64,000 nt of DNA from Schistosoma haematobium (GCF_000699445.3 NC_067198.1:32392536-32456535); one strand, 5' to 3'; counted from the first letter of the stretch, positions 18,823-58,010 are shown. Numbers and translations are program-made. The notes: generated by a model not told the origin, from the sequence alone.

Positions 18823-20560
18823 GTAGAAAAGAAGTACGTCTTATCGTTATCGTTACCTTGGACTTAATTAATATTATTATTGTTGTTATTATTACTTCAT
18901 TCCCCCTTTACTTATGTCTTATATTCTCATTGTTTTATTCGTAAATGCTCATTATATCATCTTATTTATTTTTACACCTCTATGACCTTTAATTATTGTA
19001 ACAAGAGACATTTTAATCATCTTATTATGTTCACTAAATCTATTGTTATTAATCGTATTACGTAATCTAGTATCATAATCTTTCTATTGTGTCATCTTGG
19101 TTATTCGTGTTCACATTTCCTCATGGAATTAGTACTTTAACAAAATTTTCATATATATACGATCGTACAACTTGATAGTAAATTCGTTGAACTTCGTCTT
19201 TTCAATTATTTATTTGATCAGAAATTTCGCTATTATAACCAGTAATTCTTGAACGGATAAGAATATCGGACTATAATATAATGTTCCTTTTTAATTATCT
19301 TTAATCTTTTAAAATGAGCAACAATTCTTACCTCTTTATCAGTTTCTTTGACAGTGATTGCATTATAGTAAGGTTCTTTTTGTTCGAATATTAACTGGAT
19401 CGTGCTAATAGTATTCAAATTAATTTTCACGTGATAAATGTATTATTTGTGTAAGAACTATTAATACTTTTCCTTGATATATCCTTTTCTAATCTAGTAA
19501 TAAGCAGTTTAGTTCTAAGATAAGATTGTGAGTGAAATGTAGCTACCATAGGTTTCAGTTTGCTGACACAGGACATAGATTGCTTCTGGTTGATCTGTTT
19601 AGTCTATGATTGTGATACTGCATGATACTGGTACAATTCTCTCAGAAACACTTGTTCTGTCATGTCTGAAGACATGTATTATTGATGAGTATTAACTAGG
19701 GTGAAGCTTAAGTTCGGGGTTTTTAATGATGAACTCAAAACACATAATATGAAATATAGTTTATCTCAATATTGATTTACTTTATCTGTTGGTAACAATG
19801 CTCATTGATCAATAAAATTAGATCAGCAGTGAAGACTATACAAAATGATATTGGTCACTACTCTATGGTCATTTAGTCCAAATTCCTTATTTCTACACTC
19901 TAATTAATCGATATTATTATTTCCTAATATTACTTTTGATAACGTAAAGTTCTTATCCATGAAGGACACTAGTTTCATCAAGATCTCAATTAAGTTTTGC
20001 TAATAAAAGCCAATTTATACAAATCTAAATACATAGATTTCTATTGATTACCTCCAATTGTGTTACACATAGTGAACTAGTACTCAGTACAATAAGCATA
20101 TTTCTATTATAAAGATTGTATTCCAATTCTAAGTGTGGAAAAATTCTAAAATAATTAATTATTAAAACTTAAAAAAAACAAATAATAAATACAAAACATT
20201 TTTTTTTCTAAATAGTTAGTCACCATGGAAATTTTATAGAAAATTATTTTTATTTCAATTTCATTCTGTTTCTATTTGGCTGTCAAATTTAAATTTGTTT
20301 AAACGCGCCTGTTTTTTTCTTTACTTTCATTAAAACAATTCATATTGGAGTTAGTTAATCATATTCTGTCACAAAAAATATGATCTAATTCATTAAAACA
20401 AATGAAAAATATACATTTGATCAAGGATTAAAAGTTTATTCAATCTGTCTGTGATTTTCTTAGGTAAATTAAGTTAATTTTAGATAAGCTTAAGTTAACA
20501 TAAGAATTTATTAAAACAAACAGCAACAAAAACAAATAAAAACAACTGAAAAATGTCTAC
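18823..20560. other. AT-rich stretch; probable Penelope 3' flank then unassigned
   Basis: No gene seen. The first 200-300 bp may be the 3' untranslated part of the Penelope fragment. Confidence 0.35.
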
Positions 20561-20562
20561 TA

Positions 20563-20770
20563 GTATAGGGGTTGTGGAGATTATTAAGTTTTTGATTGAG
20601 ATCATTAACCGATTGATGTTAGACCGCCTTTGGAAACCAGGATCCCAGGATCTCGCGAGCGGGGTCGTGGAGGAGGAGTCCCATAATAGGACGAAATGGT
20701 CGTCCAGTGCTCCCAGGTTTCCAAAGGTGGTCTAACACCAATCGGTTCATGATCTCAATCAAAAATGTCT
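20563..20770 (+). mobile_element. Foldback SINE (family 2) with dead hammerhead
   Basis: Terminal inverted repeats of about 45 bp (20588-20632 and 20721-20765, few mismatches) enclose a hammerhead relic. GTCCCATAATAGGAC-GAAA is kept but CTGAGGA has become GGAGGAG. Confidence 0.75.
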
Positions 20771-21309
20771 CTTTAAAAAATTAAATAATTTAAAAAATGA
20801 AATTTTTATTTCATTGTGAAAGAATATGTATGGATATCTGTCAAATTATTGATACATTTAAGATTATGAAGAAGATGATGATGAAGTAATTCCTTTCATG
20901 TAATTCAATTCAACTAAATAGACTAATTATCATCGTTTACAATATAAGATCTAATCTTAAGTTATTTTACGTTTTCCAAATTGAAATAGTCAGTTAGAAA
21001 GTTTGTCTAAGATATTCATAATGAAACTATTCAATTTTGTCTAATCAAAAATATCAACATAAGCTACAAATCTACTGTATCCTTTCAAAATCTTATTAAA
21101 AGCTGGATCTTCTTGTTGTATTATTTATAAAATACTGCGTTCAATTTGAAAGATTAGTCAGTAGAAGTTCATTTGTCATACTCTTATAAAATTAAGTAAA
21201 TTTCTTATTTCACTTTCAAGTTTTCAATAATGGTCTAGCATTCATGAATTCATGATCTCACTGGAATAAATGTTTATGTTAGGTGATAATCACTTCTCAA
21301 TCTTATCAC

Positions 21310-21540
21310 TTCAGTATTGTGGTGTGTGCTACTTATATCGATATGAGTAGTATATAACGCTAGTCAGGAATAGAATGTCTAGTAACAGGTCAAGAAGATT
21401 GAGGAGGAAGGAACGGAAACAGAAAACAATTAGTATGGAAATGTAGAAAAAGTGAAGTCTGAGACGAATGACTAATATTTGTAAGAGAAACAGTCAACTT
21501 TGCAACAACTGATTGACATTTTGCAAATTAAGTATTCACT
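21310..21540 (+). repeat. Dispersed repeat R3, copy 1
   Basis: Matches 46825-47040 (plus) and 43098-43290 (minus). Begins with a short palindrome (TGCTACTTATATCGATATGAGTAG) whose longest quoted half is self-complementary. Family unknown. Confidence 0.7.
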
Positions 21541-22034
21541 GTATGGTTCTCAGATTTTACTAAGATGTCCTATGATTTTTTGTTCAAGAACATCCGATTC
21601 TCCCCACTTGTGCTGTCGTTTACCATAGTATTGTCTTAGTTAATGTTGAATTAAGATGAGATCACAATTATTATTTAACAGTGTTAATGACGATTAGTGA
21701 TGAAAACAACTCATAGAAATCTCATCATCATCCAAGTTATTATTAATCTCTGAATTCCATATATTAATTCGTTAGTTAATTTTGAACGATTTTGAGTTTT
21801 ATTTTCTGTCTAACAACCAATGAACTATGTCCATAATGTCATGATTTATTTTTTTCCTTTTCGACGTGTCATCCTTTTTTAAAGTTCCTGTGATAGATTA
21901 ATTACTTTCTGTTTGACTGAAGTAGAATTAATATTGAAATAAGTTTAAATCTGGGTTCATTTACAGATATATTCTATAGTTCATCATAAATAATTGAGAT
22001 TATTTAGATTATAGATCGCTTGAAATTTATTTAG

Positions 22035-22200
22035 TCTAGAAGGCTAAACGTTCACTTTGAGACCTGAGTGTTTTGGGTTCGACTTTCGATGAGTTCTGGT
22101 ATACGCACTATTGAAGAGTCATATATGAGAATGAAACATCTCTTCAGTGCTTCCTGGTTTTCGAGTGTTGCCTAATTAAGGTCAGTCTGTAATGTAAACT
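22035..22200 (+). mobile_element. Decayed hammerhead SINE (family 2)
   Basis: Order of blocks matches the family: GGGTTCGA (B-box-like), GCACTATTGAAGAGTC, GAAACATC, CAGTGCTTCCTGG. Too diverged to be active. Confidence 0.55.
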
Positions 22201-23584
22201 ATAAATGTTCATTTTGAAGTTAGTCTTCAGTATATGTTGAGATGATATAAGGTACTACTTAAAAATCTAAGGAAAATTGAACAAGTATTTCCTTCTAGTG
22301 TTTTTGAATTCTTAGCAGTGTTTATATGACTTCACATTAGACTAAACACAAAATCTCACTTTTTGAAAAAGGATCCAATAGATCATATTTCAGACCTCAG
22401 TTTATTCATGATATTAAGCGTTGATCGTCCAATACACAGAATTGTTGATAAGATCAAATGTGTTTTTGTAATGAAATTATTGAAGCTAAGGGTATAAATC
22501 ATATAATCATGGTTAAAACTTGACTGACTGAATATTGTAAAAGATATTGTTTGGATGACGCTGATTTATCTGTTGCAGTCACAATGTGACTAACATATGA
22601 AATAGGTTACAGCACTAAATAGTAAAATACAGAGATAACACGAACAGCCACCGACAAAAATATATACACATATACTAAAACATAAGCATTTGACCGAAGC
22701 AATTAAAATCACAAATAGGTGAATTGGGTAAGATGTACTAGTCAATAAAAATCAAAGCTAATTATTGCATAACAGGAAATATTATTTACTGATATCCACG
22801 TAGATTGAACTATTCAATCAGCTTCAGAGCGATTTTTGATTCTTATCTTAGTACACTATGATGATTCAAAAATATCCACTCTTTTTCTTTCAAATACTGA
22901 TTATTCTTTGTTGAATTTTAGCAGATACTCATTTTGACTAACCCATTCTCTTTGTGTTTTATGTTATAATCAAGAAAGTTTATTGGTTTCCTATTCTCAC
23001 ATTGTAAAGCCGAAGTTATGATGGTGAATAGTGAAATAATAGAAATCATTTTCAGAAGCATTGAATGTGTAATCAAAGCACATTTGGTAAAACGCGAAAT
23101 CGTTTATGACATTTTACAAACAACTTTATACTATCCTGTTAATATTATCTTAATTGATTTGTTCAAGCTGATTGAAAAGCTAAATGTTACACAATTCTTA
23201 TCTGATATAAAGGATAAAATCCCAATAAATAAAACTGTCGGAGTAAAGATAAGAAATATAGAAATAATTTCTGTCATACTGACCATGAAACTTAAACAAA
23301 TCTAATTTATTCGTATTGGTTGTTTGAATTTCACATTTACATTAAGGACTATGACTGATCGATCTCTTTTGGCATATATGCACCCTAATCATATTACCTC
23401 GATATTTCCATTACGTCACAAGCATTATGATTAACATTGTGGTTAACAGTAGAATCCAAGATACTCATTTATCCTATTTAGGATTCATCAGTTGAAGTTA
23501 TTGTTCACTCTAGGATTCTCATCTAATTTCCACTTCCAAAGAACTAAAACCATTCATTAGTATAGACATTGAAATTGGAAATAA

Positions 23585-23750
23585 GATGGTGGTTGGAGGT
23601 AGTCGACAGGAAACCCTGGACCCGGGTTTCGTGCTACTTGGCACTCGTCAGCAAGGTGCACCTGTAATCTTGGTAGCATTTGATCTGCACTAAGAAAGAC
23701 CTGACATACATGATATTGATCACCATCCAGTGATCAAACAATTATGTATA
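23585..23750 (-). mobile_element. Hammerhead SINE (family 3), rearranged partial copy
   Basis: The minus-strand ribozyme module (23585-23672) is followed by a tail (23678-23750) that lies in plus orientation relative to the full copy at 23776-24092. The module is therefore inverted inside this copy. Confidence 0.75.
23613..23657 (-). ncRNA. Hammerhead ribozyme, type I, intact core (family 3)
   Basis: Stem I ACCTTG/CAGGGT pairs over 6 bp (one G-U). The core CTGACGA is followed by stem II GTGC..GCAC (4 bp), then GAAA, then self-complementary stem III CCCGGG, then cleavage triplet GTC. All conserved core bases are present. Confidence 0.85.
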
Positions 23751-23775
23751 CATCCAGGTCCTACAGGAGGTCGGT

Positions 23776-24092
23776 CGCGGCTCGGATAGCTCAGTGGTAA
23801 CGTGTCTGACTGTGAAGCTGGGTGACACGAGATCGAATCCACCAGGGAGCACCAGTTCCCTCAAGATTACAGGTACACCTTGCTGACGAGTGCCAAGTAG
23901 CACGAAACCCGGGTCCAGGGTTTCCTGTCGTCTACCTCCAACCACCATCTAATCTCAATATATAGTGCACGCAGTATCGAGTCACCTAAACTGGTAGCCA
24001 CATTGCAACATGGTCGATAGCATTCGATCTGCACTAAATAAGGACTTGACAAACATGACATTGATCACCACCCAGTGATCAATCAATTGTGA
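23776..24092 (+). mobile_element. tRNA-derived SINE with hammerhead (family 3), near complete
   Basis: A Pol III A-box-like block (GATAGCTCAGTGG, about 23788-23800) and a B-box-like block (GATCGAATCCA, about 23831) form a tRNA-like head. A hammerhead follows, then the body and a tail TGATCAATCAATTG. It is not a working tRNA: the cloverleaf does not continue. The copy at 59880-60075 matches the body in reverse. Confidence 0.8.
23877..23921 (+). ncRNA. Hammerhead ribozyme, type I, intact core (family 3)
   Basis: Same elements as the minus-strand copy 260 bp away: stem I ACCTTG/CAGGGT, CTGACGA, stem II GTGC/GCAC, GAAA, CCCGGG, cleavage after GTC. It sits in the right arm of an inverted repeat. 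Confidence 0.87.
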
Positions 24093-24690
24093 AATTGGAA
24101 ATTAAAAAAATACTGATACATATTTATAGTTTTTTGAATTATTCTCCAATCTCTTTTAATTCAAGTTAATTTTGAGTCTTTAAAAAAAAATCTAGACATT
24201 TTAAAATAATTAGTTTTTTTGTTTGTTTGTTGGTGTTTCCTTTATAAAGGGAACAAATATATCGCCTAAATACTCTAACACATGATTTGTTATACTTGCA
24301 TAAAACCATATTTATATATATATAAATAGACATGAAGGAAAACGAATAGTTTTGTCCGAAAAAAAATGTTATCAAGTATGTAAATAATAAATAAATTTTA
24401 TAAAATAATTTCGGTATTTGATTTTCTTTTCTTTTCTTTTTTCCTCATCTACACAACCTTTTCATTCATTCTTTACTTCATTTTATTTTATTTTACTTTT
24501 TTGTTACTATTTAGTAAGTAAATTTTGTTTAATTCACTTTTCAGTTACGTTTAGTTGAGACTAAAAAAAAAAGAAAGAAAGAAATAGTTTTAGAACGGTT
24601 TATACAAGTCACTTTGGACAATTCATTTAGACATAAGTTTATTCATGTGTTTTTGTATGTGTATGTTTGTATTTTAGATGAACATACACT

Positions 24691-26679
<1,989 letters not shown>

Positions 26680-26690
<11 letters not shown>

Positions 26691-27000
26691 TGTTTCAGTG
26701 GTTGAGATCATGAGTGAATTGAAGCTAGACCACCATGGAAAACCTGGAAGCACCGGACGGCCGTTTCGTTTCATTGTCGGACTCCTCAGCAGTGCACATC
26801 CACGACGTCACCTCGTAAGATTCGAACCCAGGACCTTTCAGTCTCACGTGCAAGCGCTTAATCCCTAGACCACTGAGCTGGCATCCAGCGGTGTTAATCT
26901 CTAACTTCAACCAATCCACGAAGCTGAGCGACACATCCACCAATGTCTTCGATGAGTTACTATCTCACAACAGACCCGGTTGAACTTCACTGGTCACTGC
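26680..27000 (-). mobile_element. Hammerhead SINE (family 2), long copy
   Basis: Read on the minus strand: tRNA-like head with GCCAGCTCAGTGG (A box) and GGGTTCGAATC (B box), then the hammerhead, then the tail CATGATCTCAAC. The outer part at 26890-27000 matches 63745-63850, so the family has an extra 5' segment. Confidence 0.82.
26750..26795 (-). ncRNA. Hammerhead ribozyme, core kept, stem II weakened (family 2)
   Basis: Stem I GCACTG/CGGTGC pairs fully (one G-U), CTGAGGA and GAAA are kept, stem III is self-complementary CGGCCG, cleavage site GTC. Stem II (GTCC/AAAC) has lost two pairs. Confidence 0.75.
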
Positions 27001-27214
27001 TTCTCACTAGAAATCAATTCGTAAAAAAATTGTTTATACCCCTACTGATATCAAAACAACATGATACTATTCACTATGCCAACTTGAATTGCTTTTACAC
27101 ATGCTCACTATATTCATCTCTTGATTTCTAACATAGCTGCTACAAAAATTGAACTTATATCGAAATATTTTATTAATTCTCCTTTTAAATATTATGTAAT
27201 TGTTGTATAGGAAG

Positions 27215-27560
27215 ATTAAACTATGGGTAACTTCTGGGGGCTATGTATGGACTTTTAATATGTATATATATTCTTATTGTATAACTATTTAGTAATTATA
27301 TTATATATGTATATTCATATTCCTTTTATCATAATTTTCTATTTGACCTATTGACTGCTATTATACGATTTAATGCTCTTAAGTTATTCCCAATTTATTA
27401 GTTGCAGTATCTCACACTCACAGGCACTTCGGGCCTGACCTTGTATAATTGTCACTTTCTTTTTCTATGGTATTGTGCGGTCTGATTTGTTTGTATATAA
27501 ACTGTATTTATCTGAAATATATGATCCATATGGCGGAGGCTCATATTGGTGTTCTGGACT
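27215..27560. repeat. Possible decayed LTR-like sequence
   Basis: Has a TATAAACTG near 27496 and resembles 15470-15960 in a block around TGACCTATTGACTGCTAT. Weak evidence. Confidence 0.25.
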
Positions 27561-28279
27561 GAACCAACTAGGTTAGACGATAGACTACTATTTCAGAGGA
27601 CAAATATGAACTCAGAGTTGACTCTAGGCTGTTGATACTGATTTACGTGCCATTGAGTTGGCACAGTGCCAAGGTCATATACGTTGGTGTTTTTAATTAG
27701 CGATTTAGTCACATGATATATTAGCAAGTCCATAGGAAATAACAGTAATCTAGCAACTATCTGTTCATCTTTCTTCCAGTTGCTCAATTAATCATTCGGT
27801 ATTAATTTGATAGTTACTTGTAAGTTATATAATTAGCATGTTACACTGCTACTTGGTTAGTATTATATTACTGTTGTTATTTATATAGGTATATATCAGT
27901 ATAGAGCCGTGAAAAGTTAAATGAAAAAACTTATCCGCTTTGTTCACCTATTTACTAATGTACTTTAGTCACTAAATCAACATATGGTACTAAATCTAGT
28001 GGAAGGATCTGTCTGTTTTTGTTATCATGATGCCAGGAATTTATTCGTAATGAAAAACAATGTTATTTGTTACTAGTCACCCTAAACAGTACTAAATTTC
28101 AGATTAATATCATCGAAGCCTGCAGACTAGTTAACTAACAAGGAATTTTAAAGCTACCGGAAAGGAGCTTGCAAATTTTTAGAAAAATCAACACTAGTTG
28201 TTGTTTAACAAGTCAATTTGTAGAATTTCTAAAAGTATTTACTGAATGCTTATTTATATATTGTATTCGTTATAGATTA

Positions 28280-28440
28280 ATCTTAGTTGAGGTATCAGTA
28301 AAAACCAGGTACCACTAAACGGCCATTTTGTCCTAGTCTTCAGCAGTGCGTACCGACTACTCTTCTATAGTTTAAGCTCAGAACCTTCAGGTTTTGGACT
28401 AGACACTTAGCCATTAGAACCCTGAGTCAAAAACCAATGG
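28280..28440 (-). mobile_element. Decayed hammerhead SINE (family 2)
   Basis: Minus strand shows GCACTGCTGAAGA and TGGCCGTTTAGTGG but AAAA in place of the core GAAA. Inactive relic. Confidence 0.55.
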
Positions 28441-29547
28441 TACAAATCCAAGTTCAATCAATTTTTGTGATATGGTGCGATGATCATCTGGTGCCACTGC
28501 AGACAACTGTTTCATCCTCGATACATCTATACTGCACAATTCACTATTTTTCACTGGAACTCCTAGAATATCAGGAATTAGGTTACTGGTCTACTGTACA
28601 GTACAGTTTAACTGAGCAGGTTTTGTGTATATTGATTTATTTTTGTAGGCTTTATTGATCAAAGGCTGATTTCATTTACGATGTTAAATTAAACCAGCCT
28701 TTAATTGAAATATTTTCCTTACAATATTCTTAAATATTTGTAGTTATATACCTTTTTTTTTTAAAATTCTTTCAATATTATTTTATATTTTACTGATGAA
28801 TCAAAATAACAGTCATCTAATTATAAATAAATCTGATTGGTTTTATAAGGAAGTGGTTTTTTTAAAAATTGATTAATCACTGAGTAGTGACCAGTTTCAT
28901 GTATCATAGGTACGATTTGCTGACAAATCCTAAACAGCATGAAACGTAGTTCTACGATCTACTGTTGATCGCCTCCAACCCCCATCTTATTAAAATAATT
29001 TTAGTCAGGCATCTATTGAAATTAATCAGATTGTAGTACAATGTAGTCTTGCGGTTTCGATGTTTAATCATATGAATTATGGTGTTATTTTTCAAATTAC
29101 AATGTAGTATGCTTTTATGGGGTTACCTCTGTTTGTATTATTTATTCAGTAAGCATTGATTATATTACAACACCCATTTCTCATTGTCACTTTTCTCAAT
29201 ACGACCAGTTTTTTCCATTCTTCATTACATGTTTTATGAGAAGTTTTATTTACAAATTCAATTTTTACTTGACTTACATTTACGATTTGATTTATCTTAA
29301 TATTTTGTAAAATATTTTCAGTAATAATTATTAATTGACAACTATATTTTCATTATTTCGTACTAACGATAATCATTTTGAGCTAACTATTTGAAGAATA
29401 TTTTTTCCATTCCCTTGTAAACAAAAAGAAACGACGGATTTTTTTAAGATTACCAGTTATAGTGTTATCAATATTTTCTTTCAGTTATCTTCCATTAATC
29501 AATCAACGCTAGTTACATATTCACTTGATATTGTTTACTTGAATCTT

Positions 29548-29885
29548 CTCATTGATATTTAGGACTGAAATCGATCAGTGTGTTATTGACATATGTGCAT
29601 CCTGTGTGGATTGCCTCGATATTGGCTTAATTCAATGGAACGATTCAAATAACCAGATAAAAAATGAATTAAACTTCAGCTCATTGTACAAGCTAGTGGC
29701 TATCTGGACTCAGCAGCTAAGTGAATAACGCGATGACGTCTGAAGCGAACGTTACTGGATTCGAGTTGTGGAGTGAACATCAAACTCTAGGATGTAGACA
29801 CATCTAACTAACGAGTCCCAAATGGAACGAAACGTGCGTCCTGGATTCTACTACTAGCCACCATCCATATCTACTTATAGTTTAT
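29548..29885 (+). mobile_element. Sm-alpha-type hammerhead SINE
   Basis: tRNA-like A box (CAGCTAAGTGAATAACG) and B box (GGATTCGAGT) precede a hammerhead module. The ribozyme core is CTAACGA instead of CTGACGA, so probably inactive. The left 90 bp match the reverse of the family's 3' end, an inverted-end subfamily shared with 58985-59330. Confidence 0.75.
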
Positions 29886-30224
29886 TTTATTATTTTCGAA
29901 TTCGAAAATACACCTTTTAAACATATTCTTATGAATTATATTAACAGTTGTGAAAATGTCTTTTCATGATTGATACATTAAGTACTCTATTACATTTTAA
30001 TAATAAATAAATAATAAACATTAAATAGATAAGTAGACCGTATGAGATCGATCCATAGATTAACTGATTGTGATTTTTGAATAGTATTAAATAGATTTTC
30101 GGAGGGATCATAAATGTTTTTGAAAACTATTATGCAATTTATGGATTAGTAAAAAAAATTAACCAGAAAAATTAATTTACAAAATAATTCAATTGATTTT
30201 CTTATTACCATGTGAAATTTTGAT

Positions 30225-30420
30225 TACATCATCATCATCATCATCACTCATTCATTCATTCACACGAGACTGAAATCCCTGGGTTCGAATCCCTCAAGCG
30301 GAATCGTGGGTGCACACTACTGAGGAGTCCTACAATACAACGAAACGGCCGTCCAGTGCTTCCAAGTATTCAATGATGGTCTAACATCATCCGGTTCATG
30401 ATCTCAATCAATAACTCATT
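30225..30420 (+). mobile_element. Hammerhead SINE (family 2)
   Basis: B box GGGTTCGAATCCC, ribozyme module 30314-30358, and tail CATGATCTCAATC. It begins beside a (CAT)n run at about 30228-30245. Confidence 0.72.
30314..30358 (+). ncRNA. Hammerhead ribozyme, core kept (family 2)
   Basis: CTGAGGA, GAAA, stem III CGGCCG and GTC are present. Stem I has a mismatch at the core and stem II has lost two pairs, so activity is doubtful. Confidence 0.65.
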
Positions 30421-30711
30421 CATTCTTTCGTTTAAACAAAAACAAATTGCATATTAATTCATAAACTAATTTTTATATAAATTTCAATTCGAAATATAAA
30501 AATCATAGTAATAATAATAATAATAGTAATAATAATAATGGTAATTTGAATTGTGCGCGCTCAGATTATCAATATATTGATTGATATTAAAATGTAATTT
30601 GGAATGAATTATTTTAATTATAATCGATAAAAAATTTTCTTCAATTTTATTTCAGTTTACTTTTCAATTTCTCTTCAATATAATGAATTAGAAATAAAGG
30701 AGAAAATTTTC

Positions 30712-30717
30712 TTTATT
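30712..30717 (-). terminator. Poly(A) signal candidate for Hox1
   Basis: AATAAA on the minus strand about 110 nt downstream of the Hox1 stop codon. Confidence 0.5.
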
Positions 30718-30826
30718 TTCTTTCTTTCTGGAAAATATATGTCAATAGAAGATATACAACACTATTTTTGTTTGAAATTCAATAAAGGCAGAAATAAAAA
30801 TGCAGCGTATAAGTATATCATTTGAA

Positions 30827-55226
<24,400 letters not shown>

Positions 55227-56110
55227 AATATTAATTTTACTTCTTAAAAAAAGAAACAGGAACCACTTTCGTTTTGTTTTACTTCAAAGTGAATTTGTTT
55301 ACATAGAGATTGCCGTCAAATAAATAACCAATTTTATAGTCTCAAGTATGTTATAAAATAGTCTAATAGACTAATTGATATTTGTACACTTTTCATATTA
55401 CCTTATTATTTTGCTTATCTTAACGTGATGCGGTTGAAACTTCTCTCACCCTAGAAAGGATGACTATATTATGAAATATTTTTTTCTAATAGAAAAATTG
55501 TCTAAAACAAGCAACAATAGAATTCGATTAGTTTACGGGCTATTAAATATGTCTATTGGTAATAAATGAATAAAGGGAGAGAATGGGAATTTTATCAGGT
55601 TAAATCTGATTGGTTACTATTATAATAATTTCTCTTTAATACCAAAGGGATAAGAAATTTATAGGCCCAGAGATAGAAAGAATGAATTGTCGAAAATATT
55701 GAAATTTTCATTATTCATATACAAGTAGTTGGGTACAAAAATTTACTTTCATAGTTAACACGAGCTAGCTTGTCGGTATACTAATTAGACACGAAATAAT
55801 ATTAAAATGTCATAAGTTAAAACAATAACAGACTTGGTGTAGGAATATGTCTATAAATGGATTCTAACGTTTTTTGATGCTTATTTAGACGTTGTTTTTG
55901 GAAAAAAGTTAATATGAGTTTTACAAATTATATTCATAGCGTTTTGTGGAACAATAAACCAAACTAATCTCAGAACCTATGGATCAACTTAGCTTCAAGG
56001 TAGTTAATAAGCTCTACTTTATTATAAACTCCAAGTTTTTTTGCTTGCAACTATCTACTAATAGGTAACATCATTGTCAAAGCTAAAGGATATTTTATAA
56101 AACCGTTTAC
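55227..56110. other. Region upstream of Hox1, probable 5' UTR and promoter
   Basis: No recognisable core promoter element that I would defend. The sequence is repeat-poor compared with its surroundings. Confidence 0.35.
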
Positions 56111-56118
56111 ATAAATGT

Positions 56119-56464
56119 GGGAAGATTCAAACAACCAATACTAAGCTTAATTAGACATCACCCCATTACTCAAGCTAGTGGCTAGCTGGACTCGGTAACT
56201 AAGTGGATAAAGTGATGGCGTTTGAGATGAACGACAATGGTTTCGAGTCTTGGAGTAGACACAAACTCTAGAATGCAGATACATCCAGCTGACGAGTCCC
56301 AAATAGGATAAAACGCGCGTCCTGAATTCCAGTGCTAGCCACTATCCATCTCTGCTTATAATGCTTATAACTTAAGGCAATATAGGATGAACTTATGCTA
56401 ATAAGATACTGATCAATTGAAGTCCTAAACATCGATGGGAAGATTTAAACAACTAATAAAAAGT
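56119..56464 (+). mobile_element. Sm-alpha-type SINE bounded by a direct repeat of its own start
   Basis: GGGAAGATTCAAACAACCAA at 56119 recurs as GGGAAGATTTAAACAACTAA at 56438, so the unit is about 319 bp with a partial second unit. A box AACTAAGTGGATAAAG and B box GGTTTCGAGTC are visible. The hammerhead (56283-56328) has AAAA for GAAA and should be inactive. Confidence 0.8.
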
Positions 56465-56574
56465 GTATGTAGTTATGTTTGTGAATTTATAACCTATCAT
56501 TTTGTTTTTAAAAACATAAATTCGAATTTTAGAGTTTAATTCCTCATAAATCTATTAAATTCATAATATCAGCA

Positions 56575-56700
56575 GGGGTTTTGTGGATATTATAGTAATT
56601 TTAATAGTTGAGACCATGAGTCAGTTGAAGCTAGACCACCATGGAAAGCCTAGAAGCACAGGACGGCCGTTTCGTCCTATTGTACGACTCCTCAGAAGTT
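56575..56700 (-). mobile_element. Truncated hammerhead SINE (family 2)
   Basis: Tail and ribozyme (CTGAGGA, GAAA, ACGGCCGT, GTC) are intact, but the copy stops just before the 5' strand of stem I at about 56696. Confidence 0.75.
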
Positions 56701-57494
56701 TTGTTAAACTATTTGACTATCTTATGTCAATGTTTTCAGTTCAGACTCAATCGAATAATTTCTAAATGAAATTTTATTTAGGTTGGTTTATGTGGTCGGG
56801 ATGAGAGGTAGTTTGTGGAATTAATGATTGTGAAAATGTATTTAAGAGTCGGTTACATCCATTGAACATTCAAAATACATTGAATTACATCTTATATGTA
56901 AGCAAGCTTTTTTAAAACTGAGTACAGTTTACATAAATTTCGAAAATCCCTGTCTAATTAAAATTAAAGTTTATGTTCTTACGTAAAACACGAATAATGT
57001 AAGCTTAAGGAATATATTTGTAGTTGATCTATGCAGATATAAGCTGATTAAATGTATTACTCAAAATATTTTGATATACAGTTAACAATGGGACATAAAG
57101 ATAAACTAGTTTTTTAAGTAATACAGTTATTCATCATTTATTTTAATGGCTACTCAATGAAAAGAAAAGCTTCCATGTTAGATGATTAACGAAGATGCCT
57201 TAGAATATCTATCACAGGAAGATGGCTTAAGCTGAGACTTAAAGTTCATCACTTAAAACTAAATAAATTAAAATTATGTAGAAAATCACTGATCATTCAT
57301 TTTGTTTCAGGTACATAATTGTTGCATATGTTCTGCTAATTGAAGATTATCGACTGTATCTAGTAAAGTGAGTAACCCAATACTAAAATAAAGTAATACA
57401 TTAAGATTAGGAAATAAAAATGACTAAAATAAGTATCGAAAGTCTTGCTTTATTACCGACATTCTTCAGTCATGAAATTTTTTTTATTCCAACA

Positions 57495-58010
57495 TCAGTA
57501 TAGGGGTTGTGGAGATTATTAAGTTTTTAATTGAAATCATGAACCGATTGATGTTAGACCACCATTGAAAACCTGGAAGTACTGGATGGCCGTTTCGTCC
57601 TATTGGGAGACTCTTCAGCAATGTGCATCCACAGTTGAATTCAAACTAGACCACCATGGGAAACCTGTAAACACCGTACAGTTGTTTCGTCATAGTATAG
57701 GACTCCTCAGTAGTGCGTTCTTACGACCCCTCACCAAAGGGACTCGAACTCAGAACCTTCGGCCTCGTGCGCTAACGCTTAAACTCTAGTGCACTAAGTC
57801 GGCATGCAACGATGTTAATGTTTGACTTCAGTCGATTCGTATTCTTGCGCAACCCTTCATCCATTGTCTGAGATGAACGATTGTCTAACATGTGACACGG
57901 ATTAGACTTCAAAGGTCACGGCTTCCCCAGTGTTTCCAGGTTTTCAGTGCTGGTCTAGCTTAAAACGACTGGTGAATTCAACTGATAAAGTACTACAATC
58001 TTCAAAAATC
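57495..58010 (-). mobile_element. Foldback composite of two family-2 SINEs
   Basis: Two minus-strand modules in tandem (57540-57630, 57640-57820) lie between inverted tails (57495-57560 and 57930-58010). The first 40 bp match 20568-20605, showing a shared outer border. Confidence 0.75.
57580..57624 (-). ncRNA. Hammerhead ribozyme, core kept (family 2)
   Basis: CTGAAGA, stem II GTCT/GGAC (4 pairs with one G-U), GAAA, CGGCCA, cleavage site ATC; stem I is partly paired. Confidence 0.62.

Noticed and set aside
23018..23305. 95-codon plus frame
   Set aside because: AT-rich composition, no recognised domain, no splice context or neighbours to support it.
23788..23850. Functional tRNA gene
   Set aside because: A- and B-box-like blocks are present, but no complete cloverleaf; the sequence runs straight into the SINE ribozyme module.
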